The notes: generated by a model from the sequence alone, not told the origin. Shown: positions 24,422 through 33,020, counted from the first letter of the stretch. The stretch is 64,000 bases of DNA from Syntrophales bacterium (GCA_035363115.1 DAOSEM010000003.1:186001-250000); one strand, 5' to 3'. A program made the numbers and translations.

Positions 24422-24449
24422 TCAAGTCGGGGCGGCCGGGTGCCGATAG
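24422..24449 (+). promoter_or_regulatory. Sigma-28 (FliA) promoter of the DVU0524-like gene
   Basis: TCAAGTCG (24422-24429), 12 bases, GCCGATAG (24442-24449). Spacing and sequence match the sites before flgM and flagellin 1. The start codon is 45 bases downstream. Confidence 0.75.
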
Positions 24450-24493
24450 TATGAGCAGAAGAAATCTAAACCCAGGTGGTGCAGGAGGCACCC

Positions 24494-24709
24494 ATGACCA
24501 TTTCAACGTATCAGATAGACAGCGTCATCAAGGCGTACACGAAGCAGTACCGGGAGCGGATCCGCATGGGGCAGTCGGATGAGCCCGCCCGCGACCCGTC
24601 CGCGGACGTCGTCAACCTGTCTAACGGAAAAGAGGTCAAGGAAGAGGCCTTCGAGAAGATTTCCTACTCGCTGATGGACGTCCTGGTCGGGAAACGGAAC
24701 CAGCCGTAA
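24494..24709 (+). CDS. Small DVU0524-like conserved protein
   Basis: The ATG 24494 has GGAGGC 5 bases upstream and gives 71 aa. The N terminus, MTISTYQIDSVIKAYTKQYRER, resembles small proteins found beside flgM in Desulfovibrio and relatives (the DVU0524 type), and a VVNLSNGKEVKEEAF segment resembles the VSIS motifs seen in such proteins and in FlgM. It is under a sigma-28 promoter and 8 bases upstream of an HD-GYP response regulator gene. Function unknown. Confidence 0.7.
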   Translation: MTISTYQIDSVIKAYTKQYRERIRMGQSDEPARDPSADVVNLSNGKEVKEEAFEKISYSLMDVLVGKRNQP

Positions 24710-24717
24710 AGGATCGG

Positions 24718-26205
24718 ATGACCATGAATGCTCCTGCTGCTCTCGAAGAAAGACTCTTCGACCGTCGAATCCTGGTGGTGGACGACTACGAGCTTACCCG
24801 CCGGATGATCGTCGACGCCCTTCTCCAGACCGGTTACACCAGCGTCGAGGAGGCGACGGACGGGCTGGAAGCCCTCGACCTGTTCAAGGCAGGGAACCAT
24901 GACCTGATCATCACGGACGTCATGATGCCCCACATGGACGGAATGGAGCTGCTTGACCGTCTTCAGGAGATCCGCGCCGACTCTTCGATCATCCTGGTTA
25001 CGGGACAGCCGGAAGTCGATGCCGGGGTGGCGGCCATGAAGCGGGGAGCCGTCGATTACGTCCGAAAACCGTTCAATATCCAGGATCTTCTCTACAAGGT
25101 CGAAGTCTGCCTGCGGGAGCGGTATCTGCTGCCGGAAGAAGATCATGAGAACGCTCTTGCGACGACCCGGCTGACGGAGAAGAAGAAAGAGCTGTCCGTT
25201 CACAGCCATATCTACGATTCGTTCGAGAACATCGAGGGCGAGAACCAGCAGGTCTTTGAGAAAATGGCCGAACTGGCCCTGCGGGTTGTCGACGGGGTGG
25301 AGGCGACCATCTGGATCTTTGACGCCGAGGCCGACCAGTTCCATCCCCAGGTGGTCCGCTTTGCCGAGGGCCAGGCTCACGAGCCGGGCGGAAACGTGAT
25401 CAACGCCATCCCGTTCCTCTACCAGGTAGTGGACAAACGGGGGGCCCTGGTCGTGCAGTCCCCCAACGGGGAGGGCGGCGACGCTTCCCTGCTCTGCGCC
25501 CCCCTGGTCATCCGGGGTGCCGTCTTCGGCGTGTTGACGGTGCGGAGAAAGAAATACACGGGAATCTTCACCAGCAAGGATGTCCATTACATCGTCAGCC
25601 TGACCAAACGGGCCTCGCTGAACCTGGAGAACAAGCTCCTCTACGAGAGCCTTTTTGCTAATGTTCTGGACACGTTCCAGTCCCTGGTCGCCTGTGTCCA
25701 GATGCGGGACAACTACACGCAGGAGCACTGCCGCCGCGTGACCAAGGTGTCCATCCGGACCGCCGATGTCCTGGGGCTCGACACGCAGGACCGCGAGTGC
25801 CTGAAGGTGGCCGGCGTTCTTCATGATGTGGGGAAGATCGCCATTCCGGACGCCGTCCTGTTGAAGCCGGGGCGGCTGACGGACGAAGAGTACGAAGTCA
25901 TCAAGCGGCATTCCGCCCTGGGGGAAAGCGTCCTGAGACCCATCGCCCTCTTCGACCGGGAGCGCGAGATCATCCTGCACCACCACGAGCGGTGGGACGG
26001 GAAGGGATACCCCTCCGGCCTGGCCGGGACGGACATTCCGTTCCTGTCCCGGATCATCGCCGTCGTGGATACCTTCGACGCCATGACCAACAACCGGCCA
26101 TACCGGAAGGCGCTGGACGTCGGCACGGCGCTGGATGAGATTCGGCGTAACCGTGGAACCCAGTTCGATCCGGACGTGGCCGACGCGTTCCTCAGCCTTT
26201 ACTGA
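24718..26205 (+). CDS. Response regulator with HD-GYP domain, c-di-GMP phosphodiesterase
   Basis: The 495-aa protein has a receiver domain (about 18-135; VVDDYELT, Asp about 67 in IITDVMMP, Lys in VRKPF), a GAF-like middle domain (about 170-300) and a C-terminal HD-GYP domain with EHCRRV, GVLHDVGKIAIPD and HHERWDGKGYPSGLAG. HD-GYP proteins hydrolyse c-di-GMP. All key metal ligands can be seen. Sigma-28 control (24422) places it in the late flagellar regulon, so it may lower c-di-GMP when motility is active. That is inference. Confidence 0.92.
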   Translation: MTMNAPAALEERLFDRRILVVDDYELTRRMIVDALLQTGYTSVEEATDGLEALDLFKAGNHDLIITDVMMPHMDGMELLDRLQEIRADSSIILVTGQPEVDAGVAAMKRGAVDYVRKPFNIQDLLYKVEVCLRERYLLPEEDHENALATTRLTEKKKELSVHSHIYDSFENIEGENQQVFEKMAELALRVVDGVEATIWIFDAEADQFHPQVVRFAEGQAHEPGGNVINAIPFLYQVVDKRGALVVQSPNGEGGDASLLCAPLVIRGAVFGVLTVRRKKYTGIFTSKDVHYIVSLTKRASLNLENKLLYESLFANVLDTFQSLVACVQMRDNYTQEHCRRVTKVSIRTADVLGLDTQDRECLKVAGVLHDVGKIAIPDAVLLKPGRLTDEEYEVIKRHSALGESVLRPIALFDREREIILHHHERWDGKGYPSGLAGTDIPFLSRIIAVVDTFDAMTNNRPYRKALDVGTALDEIRRNRGTQFDPDVADAFLSLY

Positions 26206-26385
26206 CAGACTCTCCTTCCTGATTCGTTTCCCGATTCCAGAATGATATCAAGACCGTTGCGGTTCTGCGCCCTTTCCCGGGAGCGCCGGTTGTGGCGGTT
26301 GAAAGCCGTTCGTCCCGCGATGGACTGAAGAATGCGGCATGGAATTTGTATGGATATCCTCGATATCCCCTGGGGAGAGTCTTCC

Positions 26386-27207
26386 ATGGTCGAAATCATG
26401 AACAACCAGGAGCCGGGTCTGATCCGAAAGGTCCTCCCGACGGGCAGCAACCCTGCGGCGGGAGCCGGCGGATCGGCATTCCGGGGTGAAGCGGCCTTCG
26501 AGACCCTCCTGAAACAGGCCCTGGGCGCAGGGGCAGGTTCGGGCGCGGGAGCGATGCAGGATCCCGCGGCGCTTGCCCGGACGCTCATGGAAAGGATGCA
26601 GATCCGCTCAACGGACCGGCTCCTCCGGTTGATGTCCGGAAGCGAAGCGGGGGAGGTTCGGGAGCAGGACGGGAAAGTGCTGGAGCAGCTCCTCGAGGCG
26701 GCGGCCCGGACCATTCAGGGGGCGGAGATCCGGCCGGCTCCCGGTGCGCCGCTGCAATCCGTTCCGGGACCGGCGGTAACCCCCGCCCAGGCCGGAGGCA
26801 CAAGAAAAGGCAGCCTGGCGGCCTCGCCGGAGCTGAACTCGATCATCGAAAAGGCGGCGGATCGCTACGGGGTCGACCCCCTCCTGGTCCGGTGCGTAAT
26901 CCGCGCGGAGAGCGCTTTCCGTCCCCAGAGCACCTCTCCCAAGGGCGCCATGGGGCTCATGCAGCTCATGCCCGCCACCGCGCGCGACCTGGGGGTCACG
27001 AACGCCTATGATCCCGAGCAGAACGTCTTTGCCGGTACACGGTACCTGAAATCCCTCCTGGATCGTTACAGCGGGGACGTTCCACGGGCACTGGCCGCCT
27101 ACAACTGGGGCATGGGAAACGTGGACCGCCGCCCCGACCGCCTCCCGTCGGAAACCAGAGAATACGTGGCCGGAATCATGCGGGATTATCGGAAACCGTC
27201 GACATGA
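26386..27207 (+). CDS. SLT-type lytic transglycosylase
   Basis: The C-terminal domain (about 165-273) is a Slt70-like lytic transglycosylase: catalytic Glu in VIRAESAFRPQSTSPKGAMG, then LMQLMPATARDLGV, NVFAGTRYLKSLLDRY and ALAAYNWGMGNVD. The N-terminal 160 residues are low complexity (Ala/Gly/Pro) with no clear signal peptide, which suggests export through the flagellar system. It may cut the cell wall for the rod, because FlgJ here lacks that domain. ATG 26386 behind GGGGAGAG is preferred to ATG 26332. 273 aa. Confidence 0.85.
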   Translation: MVEIMNNQEPGLIRKVLPTGSNPAAGAGGSAFRGEAAFETLLKQALGAGAGSGAGAMQDPAALARTLMERMQIRSTDRLLRLMSGSEAGEVREQDGKVLEQLLEAAARTIQGAEIRPAPGAPLQSVPGPAVTPAQAGGTRKGSLAASPELNSIIEKAADRYGVDPLLVRCVIRAESAFRPQSTSPKGAMGLMQLMPATARDLGVTNAYDPEQNVFAGTRYLKSLLDRYSGDVPRALAAYNWGMGNVDRRPDRLPSETREYVAGIMRDYRKPST

Positions 27208-27325
27208 CGGGAGGCGCCGCTCCAACCTCTTCCACGCCCGTCTTCCTGTGCAGATCCCGAGGAATTGTTTGACTTCTTCGGAAAAAACAGAGTAGAAGGG
27301 CTCTCGCACACGGAGGAGGAAGGGA

Positions 27326-27595
27326 ATGCCGGATTACTGGGTAAAAATCACCGAACGGGAAGAGGAAGAGATTCAGCACCACCACTATCTGGTTGCGGCG
27401 AAGAGTGATGTCGAGGCCAGGAGGATGGCCATGCGGTTCGTAGAGCGGTTTTTTGACGACGACGAGAGCCCCGAACAGATTGACGGCGGCTTTTCCTTCT
27501 ACAACCGGGCGATCGATGTCCAGATCAGCGACATCAAGGAGACGACCCGGGACCGGTTCAAGGATTTTCTCCTGAAGCTGCACACCATCGGCTGA
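27326..27595 (+). CDS. Small hypothetical protein
   Basis: An 89-aa acidic protein with a strong GGAGGAGGAAGGG ribosome site. It has a charged, His-rich segment (EREEEEIQHHHYLVAAKSDVEARRMAMRFVERFF) followed by a likely alpha/beta fold. No signal peptide or known motif. It stands alone after the flagellar block, with 119 bases before it. Confidence 0.65.
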   Translation: MPDYWVKITEREEEEIQHHHYLVAAKSDVEARRMAMRFVERFFDDDESPEQIDGGFSFYNRAIDVQISDIKETTRDRFKDFLLKLHTIG

Positions 27596-27730
27596 AGATC
27601 AGTCGCGGGGAGGGGCCGCCCGGCTCTTCTCCCGGCGATTCACTGCACGTCCTTCCCTTTCATTCCAACTTCATCATGATTCCAGGCAGTTACATCTTGA
27701 TCGCCAGGGGATTCCCCTGTGCAGGCAGCA

Positions 27731-27766
27731 GAAAAACGCCGGGTTCCGTTGACGGAAACCCGGCGG
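27731..27766 (-). terminator. Terminator of the lipoprotein gene
   Basis: On the minus strand a long GC-rich stem (CGCCGGGTTTCCGT paired with ACGGAACCCGGCG) is followed by TTTTTCTGC. It lies 42 bases after the stop of the gene at 27808. Confidence 0.75.
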
Positions 27767-27807
27767 GTATTTGACGCTATGTTTGCAATCCGGAGGGATG
27801 GGAAGCC

Positions 27808-28398
27808 TTATTTGAAGGCGGCCTTGACGCCGGGGTCTCTCAGGACGGCCACGACGGCCTGGTTGACCGTGGCATAGGCGTTCTTCTCCTTCTGGGCGAA
27901 ATCCTTCGGATCGCTCACCTGGGCCGTCTTGATCGTGTACTGGTTCTTGTACTTCAGGACCCCGTCCCGCTCGATCCGGATGCTGAAGGTGAACTCTTCC
28001 TCGGTCCAGCGGTCGATGATCAACTTAAGATCCGGAATCTGGCTGATCGGGCTGAGGTGGGCGACCTGCATGCCCGCCATCCACATGGCGTCCCGGAAAC
28101 AGTCCATGACAAAGTAGTCCAGCGGCACGGAGACCTCGTAGGCCGTCTTGGTGTCGGTACTGAAGTAGGCATACCTCTTCGTCTTCTGGTCGTTGTTGAC
28201 GAAGTCGTTCAGGTCGACGGACTTTCCACTGTAAAACGAAACGATGTCCTTGGGGATTTCCGGTTTGTACAGGTGCCGCTGCAGTGAGATCTTGTGTTCC
28301 GCCACAACGCAACCCGCCAGCATCCAGACCGCCGCGAGCAGAAGGGAAAAAAACATGACGCCGCGGTTCGTGCTTCGCCGCTTGCCGATTCGATCCAT
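27808..28398 (-). CDS. Hypothetical lipoprotein
   Basis: The ATG at 28398 has AAGGAGG 10 bases upstream and gives 196 aa. The N terminus is a lipoprotein signal (FFSLLLAAVWMLAGC, lipobox Cys about 30). The mature part has KPEIPKDIVSFYSGKSVDLNDFVN and a conserved-looking region DLKLIIDRWTEEEFTFSIRIERDG. It resembles outer-membrane-assembly type lipoproteins in general, but I do not recognise a named family. Monocistronic, with its own terminator. Confidence 0.75.
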   Translation of the reverse strand: MDRIGKRRSTNRGVMFFSLLLAAVWMLAGCVVAEHKISLQRHLYKPEIPKDIVSFYSGKSVDLNDFVNNDQKTKRYAYFSTDTKTAYEVSVPLDYFVMDCFRDAMWMAGMQVAHLSPISQIPDLKLIIDRWTEEEFTFSIRIERDGVLKYKNQYTIKTAQVSDPKDFAQKEKNAYATVNQAVVAVLRDPGVKAAFK

Positions 28399-28716
28399 GA
28401 TGTCCGCCTCCTTGGGATGGGATTGACTGGCCCGGACTCTATCACATCTGCCGGGAAATGGGAAAAGGGATTCCGGGGAGGATTCCCGGATCCGACAGAC
28501 AGACAACCGCCTTGAAAGGGAGGGCCTGGTAGGGTATATGTTGCCAGAACCCTTGGCAACCGGACAGAGCCTCCCGTTTTTCCGCAGGACCTCGATTCTC
28601 CCTCTTGCTGTTCTGAAATTCGCCGCCGTCCCTTTTGTCTGCTGGATTCTTTTCCACCATAAAGGGCATGCCCGCCCGACAGGATCGGCAGAATGCCGGT
28701 TTCGGAGGAGGTATCC
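28399..28716. other. Divergent intergenic region, 318 bases
   Basis: It separates a minus-strand lipoprotein gene from a plus-strand DUF2279 gene and should contain both promoters. No convincing promoter pair was found. A small perfect hairpin (GTTGCCA 28540-28546 with TGGCAAC 28554-28560) is visible. Nothing else supported. Confidence 0.4.
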
Positions 28717-29565
28717 ATGAGACGAACCATCATGCTCTTTGCCGCGGCATTTCTGATTGCGGCCTCTCCGGCGGGGGCATCCCCGCAGGCGGATTCGCCG
28801 GTCCCGCGCCCGGATGCGGGGCTCACCAAGGAAACCAAGGCGTTACTCCTGAATGCGACCGCGGTCGTGGCGGTCATGGGCTGGGGAATCGCCGTGTGGG
28901 ATTACGGGCAGCGGAGTCCCCGATTCCGGGACGAGGGCTGGTTCGAGCGGACCTCCAACGAGGGCGGAGCCGACAAGCTGGGGCATCTCTACTCCGGATA
29001 TGCCCTGAGCCACCTCTTCGAGTCCCTCTACCGGCGCTGGGGCTACGACCGGGAGCAGGCGATCCGCCTGGGGGTGCTCTCCTCCGCAGGCCTCACCATG
29101 CTCGTTGAGCTGGGCGATTCCTTCAGCGAGTTCGGCTTCTCCTGCCAGGACGCCCTTTTCAGCCTTCTCGGAGCCGCCGTCGGCTATGGCATGGTCCGCT
29201 TTCCCGAGGTGGCGAAAAGGGTTGACTTCCGCGTCGAGTACGACCCCTTCCGATCCACCACCCGCAAGACCGATGTAACCACCGACTACGACCGCCACAA
29301 GTACCTGCTGGCCTTCAAGCTGGACGGTTTTGACACCTTCCGGGACACACCCCTCAAGTACCTGGAGCTGCACCTGGGGTATTACGCCCGGGGGTACGAC
29401 CAGTACGACGGGCTGCCGTGGCAGGTTGACGAACGCTCCCGGACGGTCTACGTCGGGGTCGGCTTGAACGTGGGAAGGCTGCTGAAACCGCTCTGGGACA
29501 CACGGCTGTTCCATTACATCCAGATGCCGTACACCTATGTGCCCTACAACCACCGGCTGGATTGA
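28717..29565 (+). CDS. DUF2279 (YfiM-like) predicted periplasmic protein
   Basis: ATG 28717 has GGAGGT nearby; 282 aa with a signal peptide (MRRTIMLFAAAFLIAASPAGAS). The centre matches DUF2279/YfiM: VMGWGIAVWDYG, EGGADKLGHLYSGYALSHLFESLY, then GLTMLVELGDSFSEFGFSCQDALFSLLGAAVGYG. The C-terminal extension (about 100 aa, rich in Tyr and Asp) suggests beta strands and an envelope location. Biochemical function unknown. Confidence 0.8.
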   Translation: MRRTIMLFAAAFLIAASPAGASPQADSPVPRPDAGLTKETKALLLNATAVVAVMGWGIAVWDYGQRSPRFRDEGWFERTSNEGGADKLGHLYSGYALSHLFESLYRRWGYDREQAIRLGVLSSAGLTMLVELGDSFSEFGFSCQDALFSLLGAAVGYGMVRFPEVAKRVDFRVEYDPFRSTTRKTDVTTDYDRHKYLLAFKLDGFDTFRDTPLKYLELHLGYYARGYDQYDGLPWQVDERSRTVYVGVGLNVGRLLKPLWDTRLFHYIQMPYTYVPYNHRLD

Positions 29566-29566
29566 G

Positions 29567-29588
29567 GGTCGGGGGCTTTGGCCCGACC
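29567..29588 (+). terminator. Hairpin between convergent genes
   Basis: GGTCGGG (29567-29573) pairs with CCCGACC (29582-29588), loop GGCTTTGG. It follows the DUF2279 stop at once; no T run, so terminator function is uncertain. Confidence 0.4.
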
Positions 29589-29662
29589 TCGCCTCAGGGA
29601 CGGGCCGGAAACAGGGGTGACCGGGATCCCGTGCCGGGAAGACGCCTGTGACGGATCTGCGG

Positions 29663-30982
29663 TCAGACGGACTTGAGCAGCCGGTTGGACGGGGATTCCC
29701 GGAGGGCCGTCTCGAAGTCCCGCAGGCCGGCGGACAGCTCTTCCAGCGCCTCCGTCTGGAGGATGGGAATATCGTCCGATCCCCGCCTGTCCATGGCGGC
29801 CAGGACGTACGAAACAGTCAGGAGGTCCGGATCCACGGCCGGCTGGAATCCCGGTTCGCCCGGCCGCTCCAGCGACACATCCGCCAGGATGCCGCAGGCT
29901 TTCAGCTCCTCCAGGATCGATGCCAGGAGCTTCGGAGGGATTCCCGTCAGGGCGTTGAGTCCCGACGCCGTGAGGGGCTCCCCCGGCTCGGAGAAGTTCC
30001 GGCAGACGCGGTTCACCACCCAGAGGGCGAGGGTCTTGCGGAATGCCGGGCTGATCCGCTCCGCATCGGGACCGAATTCCAGGAAATCGGCATGCTGGTG
30101 CGCCTGGGAGACCTCGGCGCCGGCCAGGACGATGAGCCAGCTGATCTGCAGCCAGGCCAGGAGAAGAGGCAGGGCGGCGAAGCTGCCGTAGATGGCGTTG
30201 TACTCGGCGACGCCCACCTGGAATGTGATGTAGGCCCACTGGACGAGCTGGTAGACCGTCCCGGCCAGGATCCCCGCGAAGAGTCCCGACTGCCAGCGGA
30301 CTTTCGTGTTCGGCAGAAACATGTACAGAAATGTGAACAGGCCCCACATGACGCCGTACGGCGCGTACTTGAGCGCGAACAGGACGAGCGGCTGGAGGGC
30401 GCCGAGAACCTCGATTTTCTGCGACAGCATCCGGGCCTGCGAGGCGAGGAAGACCGTCACGCTGCCCGACACCACCAGAAGCACCGGGCCCACGAACATG
30501 ACCGAGAGGTAGTCCGTGATCTTCCGGGAGAGGGCGCGGTCTTTCCGGACGCCCCAGATGGCGTTGAAGGCCCTCTCGATGTTGCCGACGAGCTTGATGA
30601 TCGTCCAGAACAGGAGCCCCACACCGACGCCGGCCACGAGCCCCCCCTTCGTCCTGGCCAGGAGGGAGTTTGCGAAGGAGAAGACATTGGTCAGGATCTC
30701 CTCCTGTCCCGGAAACTTCTCCAGGAGCCGCTGCTGGAGCACGGACTGGAAGTCGAAGCCCTTGGCGATGCCGAAGGCCAGGGCCACGACCGGGACGATG
30801 GAGAGAAGGGTGTAGAAGGTCAGCGCACTGGCCTGGAGAGGGCCGCGATGCTCTCCGAACCCCCTTCCGGCGGCCAGCAGGATCCGCAGGTTGCCGATGA
30901 GGAGAGCCTTTCCCCGGGGCAGGTCCCGGAGGCGGATCCGCCAGATGTCGCTCCCGAGGAATCGAATCAGTCGGCTGATCAA
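29663..30982 (-). CDS. YihY/BrkB family inner-membrane protein
   Basis: The protein has the YihY/BrkB (formerly RNase BN) core with six membrane segments between about residues 60 and 320: LQASALTFYTLLSIVPVVALAFG, WTIIKLVGNIERAFNAIWG, RKITDYLSVMFVGPVLLVVSG, and YNAIYGSFAALPLLLAWLQISWLIVLAGAEV. A C-terminal region of about 120 aa with a winged-helix look (LTASGLNALTGIPPKLLASILEELKACGIL) follows. Start is uncertain: TTG 30982 (439 aa, AAGGA upstream) is chosen because a longer start would run into the neighbouring HD-GYP gene. Confidence 0.82.
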   Translation of the reverse strand: MISRLIRFLGSDIWRIRLRDLPRGKALLIGNLRILLAAGRGFGEHRGPLQASALTFYTLLSIVPVVALAFGIAKGFDFQSVLQQRLLEKFPGQEEILTNVFSFANSLLARTKGGLVAGVGVGLLFWTIIKLVGNIERAFNAIWGVRKDRALSRKITDYLSVMFVGPVLLVVSGSVTVFLASQARMLSQKIEVLGALQPLVLFALKYAPYGVMWGLFTFLYMFLPNTKVRWQSGLFAGILAGTVYQLVQWAYITFQVGVAEYNAIYGSFAALPLLLAWLQISWLIVLAGAEVSQAHQHADFLEFGPDAERISPAFRKTLALWVVNRVCRNFSEPGEPLTASGLNALTGIPPKLLASILEELKACGILADVSLERPGEPGFQPAVDPDLLTVSYVLAAMDRRGSDDIPILQTEALEELSAGLRDFETALRESPSNRLLKSV

Positions 30983-31052
30983 GGAAACTTCATCCTTTCC
31001 GGCGATCCCGCCCGGTCGCCGTTGGGGAGCCGTCCGCCGGGCGGGGAGGGCA

Positions 31053-31739
31053 TCAATCCATTTCCAGCATCCTGTAGCCCTGCACGTCGAACACGTGCAG
31101 GCAGGCGTCCACGACGTCCTGGTCGAAGAGGTTGCCCCGGTCACCCTTCATGGAATAGATGGCCACGTGAACCTCCCGGGCCGGCCGGTAGGCCCGCGGG
31201 GACGTGATTGCATCCACCACGTCCGCAACCCCCAGGATGCGTGATTCCAGGAGGATGCGCTTCCCCTTCAGCCCTCTCGGGTATCCGGAGCCGTCCATTC
31301 TCTCGTGGTGCTCCCAGATCATTCTCGCCACCGGCCAGGGGAAGCGGATTCCCTTCACCATGTTGTGCCCGATCTCGACATGGGTCTGCATCATCCGGGA
31401 CTCGTTTTCGTCCAGCCTCATCTCCTTGTTGAGGATCGCCCCCGGAACATCGATCTTGCCGATGTCGTGAATCAGGCCCGCCAGCCTGAGGCCCGTGATC
31501 CGGTTCTTGTCCAGATTCATCTTTTCGCCGATGGCGCGGGCGAGGTCGGCCACGCGGAACTGGTGTCCTTCCTTGTATGTATCCCGGACTTCGTGACTGA
31601 CAGCGATGGCCCTGGCCAGGGCGAAGGCCCGCTGGAGGCTCCTCTCCGGGCTGAGTATCGACTTCTTTTTGGAGAAAAGCTGCTGCATCTCCTCCAGCCG
31701 CTCCCCGATTTCCATCTTCATGCGTTCTACGTCGATCAT
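31053..31739 (-). CDS. Stand-alone HD-GYP domain protein
   Basis: ATG 31739 with GGAGGT 8 bases upstream gives 228 aa. It holds an HD-GYP domain with LIHDIGKIDVPGAIL and WEHHERMDGSGYPRGLKG, then ILGVADVVDAITSPRAYRPA. These are the metal and GYP residues of c-di-GMP phosphodiesterases. No input domain is present beyond a short helical N terminus (MKMEIGERLEEMQQLFSKK). Upstream is a Crp/Fnr regulator gene on the same strand (80 bases). Confidence 0.85.
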   Translation of the reverse strand: MIDVERMKMEIGERLEEMQQLFSKKKSILSPERSLQRAFALARAIAVSHEVRDTYKEGHQFRVADLARAIGEKMNLDKNRITGLRLAGLIHDIGKIDVPGAILNKEMRLDENESRMMQTHVEIGHNMVKGIRFPWPVARMIWEHHERMDGSGYPRGLKGKRILLESRILGVADVVDAITSPRAYRPAREVHVAIYSMKGDRGNLFDQDVVDACLHVFDVQGYRMLEMD

Positions 31740-31818
31740 GTGCTTTACCTCCATCGAAGGGAAGGCAGCCCCCTGTCTTCCCGTTCTTCTGCCGGGGCAT
31801 GAACCTGCCACCGGTGAA

Positions 31819-32490
31819 TCAGCTTCCCTCTGCCAGCCTCACGAGCGCCTGTCGGTCCGGCATGTGGATCAACCTTCCGTCCGTGCGTAGGAGTCCTTCC
31901 GTGCTCATCTTTTTGATCGCCCTCGAGAGGGCTTCCGGTGTGGAACCCAGAATTTTTGCCAGTTCGCGCTGGGTAACGGGCAGCGTGACGGACTTATCGG
32001 CTGCCCCCGGGGACAGGCTCAGCAGATACGTGGCCAGGCGCTGGGGGATTTCCATCAGCGACAGCGACTCCACGAGCGCCATGGAATCCTTCAGGCGGCG
32101 GGAGAGCACCCGGATGATGTTCAGGAGAAGGGACGGTTCCCGACCGGCGATCTCCTCGATGACGGGACCGGGAATGACCAGCAGGGACCCTTCTTCGAGA
32201 GCCATGGCGCTTGCGGGAAAGGACTCGACGGCGAAGGCCGTGCAGAGTCCGAAAGGTTCCCCCGGGCCGAGTACGTAGAGCGTCTGTTCCTTTCCCTCCG
32301 CGGAACTCTTGTAGAGTTTCACCTTCCCCGAGAGAACCACAAAGAAAGCCCGGGCGGGATCTTCCTCCCCGATGATCAGGTCTCCCGGGCGAAAGGGCCT
32401 TCGGGCGACCTTTTGCGCCAGGGAATTCAGCCGTTCCCGGCCGATTCCCTCGAACAGGGCGATATCACGAATCTGTGCAATGGTGTCCAT
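31819..32490 (-). CDS. Crp/Fnr-family transcription regulator
   Basis: The ATG at 32490 gives 223 aa. A cyclic-nucleotide-binding-type beta barrel (ALFEGIGRERLNSLAQKV, PGDLIIGEEDPARAFFVVLSGKVKLY) is followed by a dimer helix and a winged HTH. The recognition helix RELAKILGSTPEALSRAI keeps the E..SR pattern that reads TTGAT half-sites in FNR-type proteins. The [4Fe-4S] cysteine cluster of FNR is absent (one Cys seen, GLCTAF), so it is more like DNR/HcpR types. A perfect FNR-type box lies 17 bases before its start, which suggests self-regulation. Confidence 0.88.
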   Translation of the reverse strand: MDTIAQIRDIALFEGIGRERLNSLAQKVARRPFRPGDLIIGEEDPARAFFVVLSGKVKLYKSSAEGKEQTLYVLGPGEPFGLCTAFAVESFPASAMALEEGSLLVIPGPVIEEIAGREPSLLLNIIRVLSRRLKDSMALVESLSLMEIPQRLATYLLSLSPGAADKSVTLPVTQRELAKILGSTPEALSRAIKKMSTEGLLRTDGRLIHMPDRQALVRLAEGS

Positions 32491-32506
32491 GAAAAATTTG
32501 CCGGCG

Positions 32507-32520
32507 TTGATCCAGATCAA
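32507..32520. promoter_or_regulatory. Perfect FNR-type box between regulator and thioredoxin genes
   Basis: TTGATCCAGATCAA is an exact TTGAT-N4-ATCAA palindrome. It is 17 bases before the Crp/Fnr gene on the minus strand and 104 bases before the thioredoxin start on the plus strand. It fits the recognition helix of the adjacent regulator. Confidence 0.75.
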
Positions 32521-32624
32521 TGACGCGTTCCTCATCTTCCTGTAGGAACGAAATCAACGGACGGCAAATTATTAACACAGCCGTCCCGCTGAAACCAAGA
32601 AAGTTTCCATGCAAGGAGGAAGGA

Positions 32625-32963
32625 ATGATGAACGCGAAAGAACATTTGAAATCCGTGAGTGATGCGTCCTTCGATGCGGAGGTACTGAAGGCGGAGCAGC
32701 CGACGCTGGTCGACTTCTGGGCTCCCTGGTGCGGCCCCTGCCGGGCGATGGGGCCTGTCCTGGAGGAAATCGCCCGGGATTACGAAGGGCGCCTGAACGT
32801 GGTGAAGGTCAACGTAGATGAGAATCCAAAGATTTCGCTCCTGTACGGAGTGCGCAGCATCCCGACGCTCCTTCTGATCAAGGATGGTGAGATTCGGGAG
32901 ACCCGGGTCGGCATGCTTCCCCGGGAGCAGCTCGCCGCCATCGTGGACCGCAGTCTCCAGTGA
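32625..32963 (+). CDS. Thioredoxin
   Basis: ATG 32625 follows AAGGAGGAAGG and gives 112 aa. Active site WAPWCGPCRAMGPVLEEIA, then VVKVNVDENPKISLLYGVRSIPTLLLIKDG with the cis-Pro. It is a typical cytosolic thioredoxin that reduces protein disulfides, and a likely electron donor for enzymes such as the NrdJ reductase at 52066. Divergent from a Crp/Fnr regulator gene with an FNR-type box between them. An in-frame extension upstream (from 32520) is not needed. Confidence 0.93.
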   Translation: MMNAKEHLKSVSDASFDAEVLKAEQPTLVDFWAPWCGPCRAMGPVLEEIARDYEGRLNVVKVNVDENPKISLLYGVRSIPTLLLIKDGEIRETRVGMLPREQLAAIVDRSLQ

Positions 32964-33020
32964 GAGTGCGACCCGGTCCCGGTCCCGCCGGGCCGATCGC
33001 TTCCTTATGCCTGAAGGTCC

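Noticed and set aside
29648..31207. 519-aa plus-strand frame opposite the YihY/BrkB and HD-GYP genes
   Set aside because: Sequence is Glu/Arg/Gly/Asp-rich and non-protein-like; the minus strand has clear family matches.
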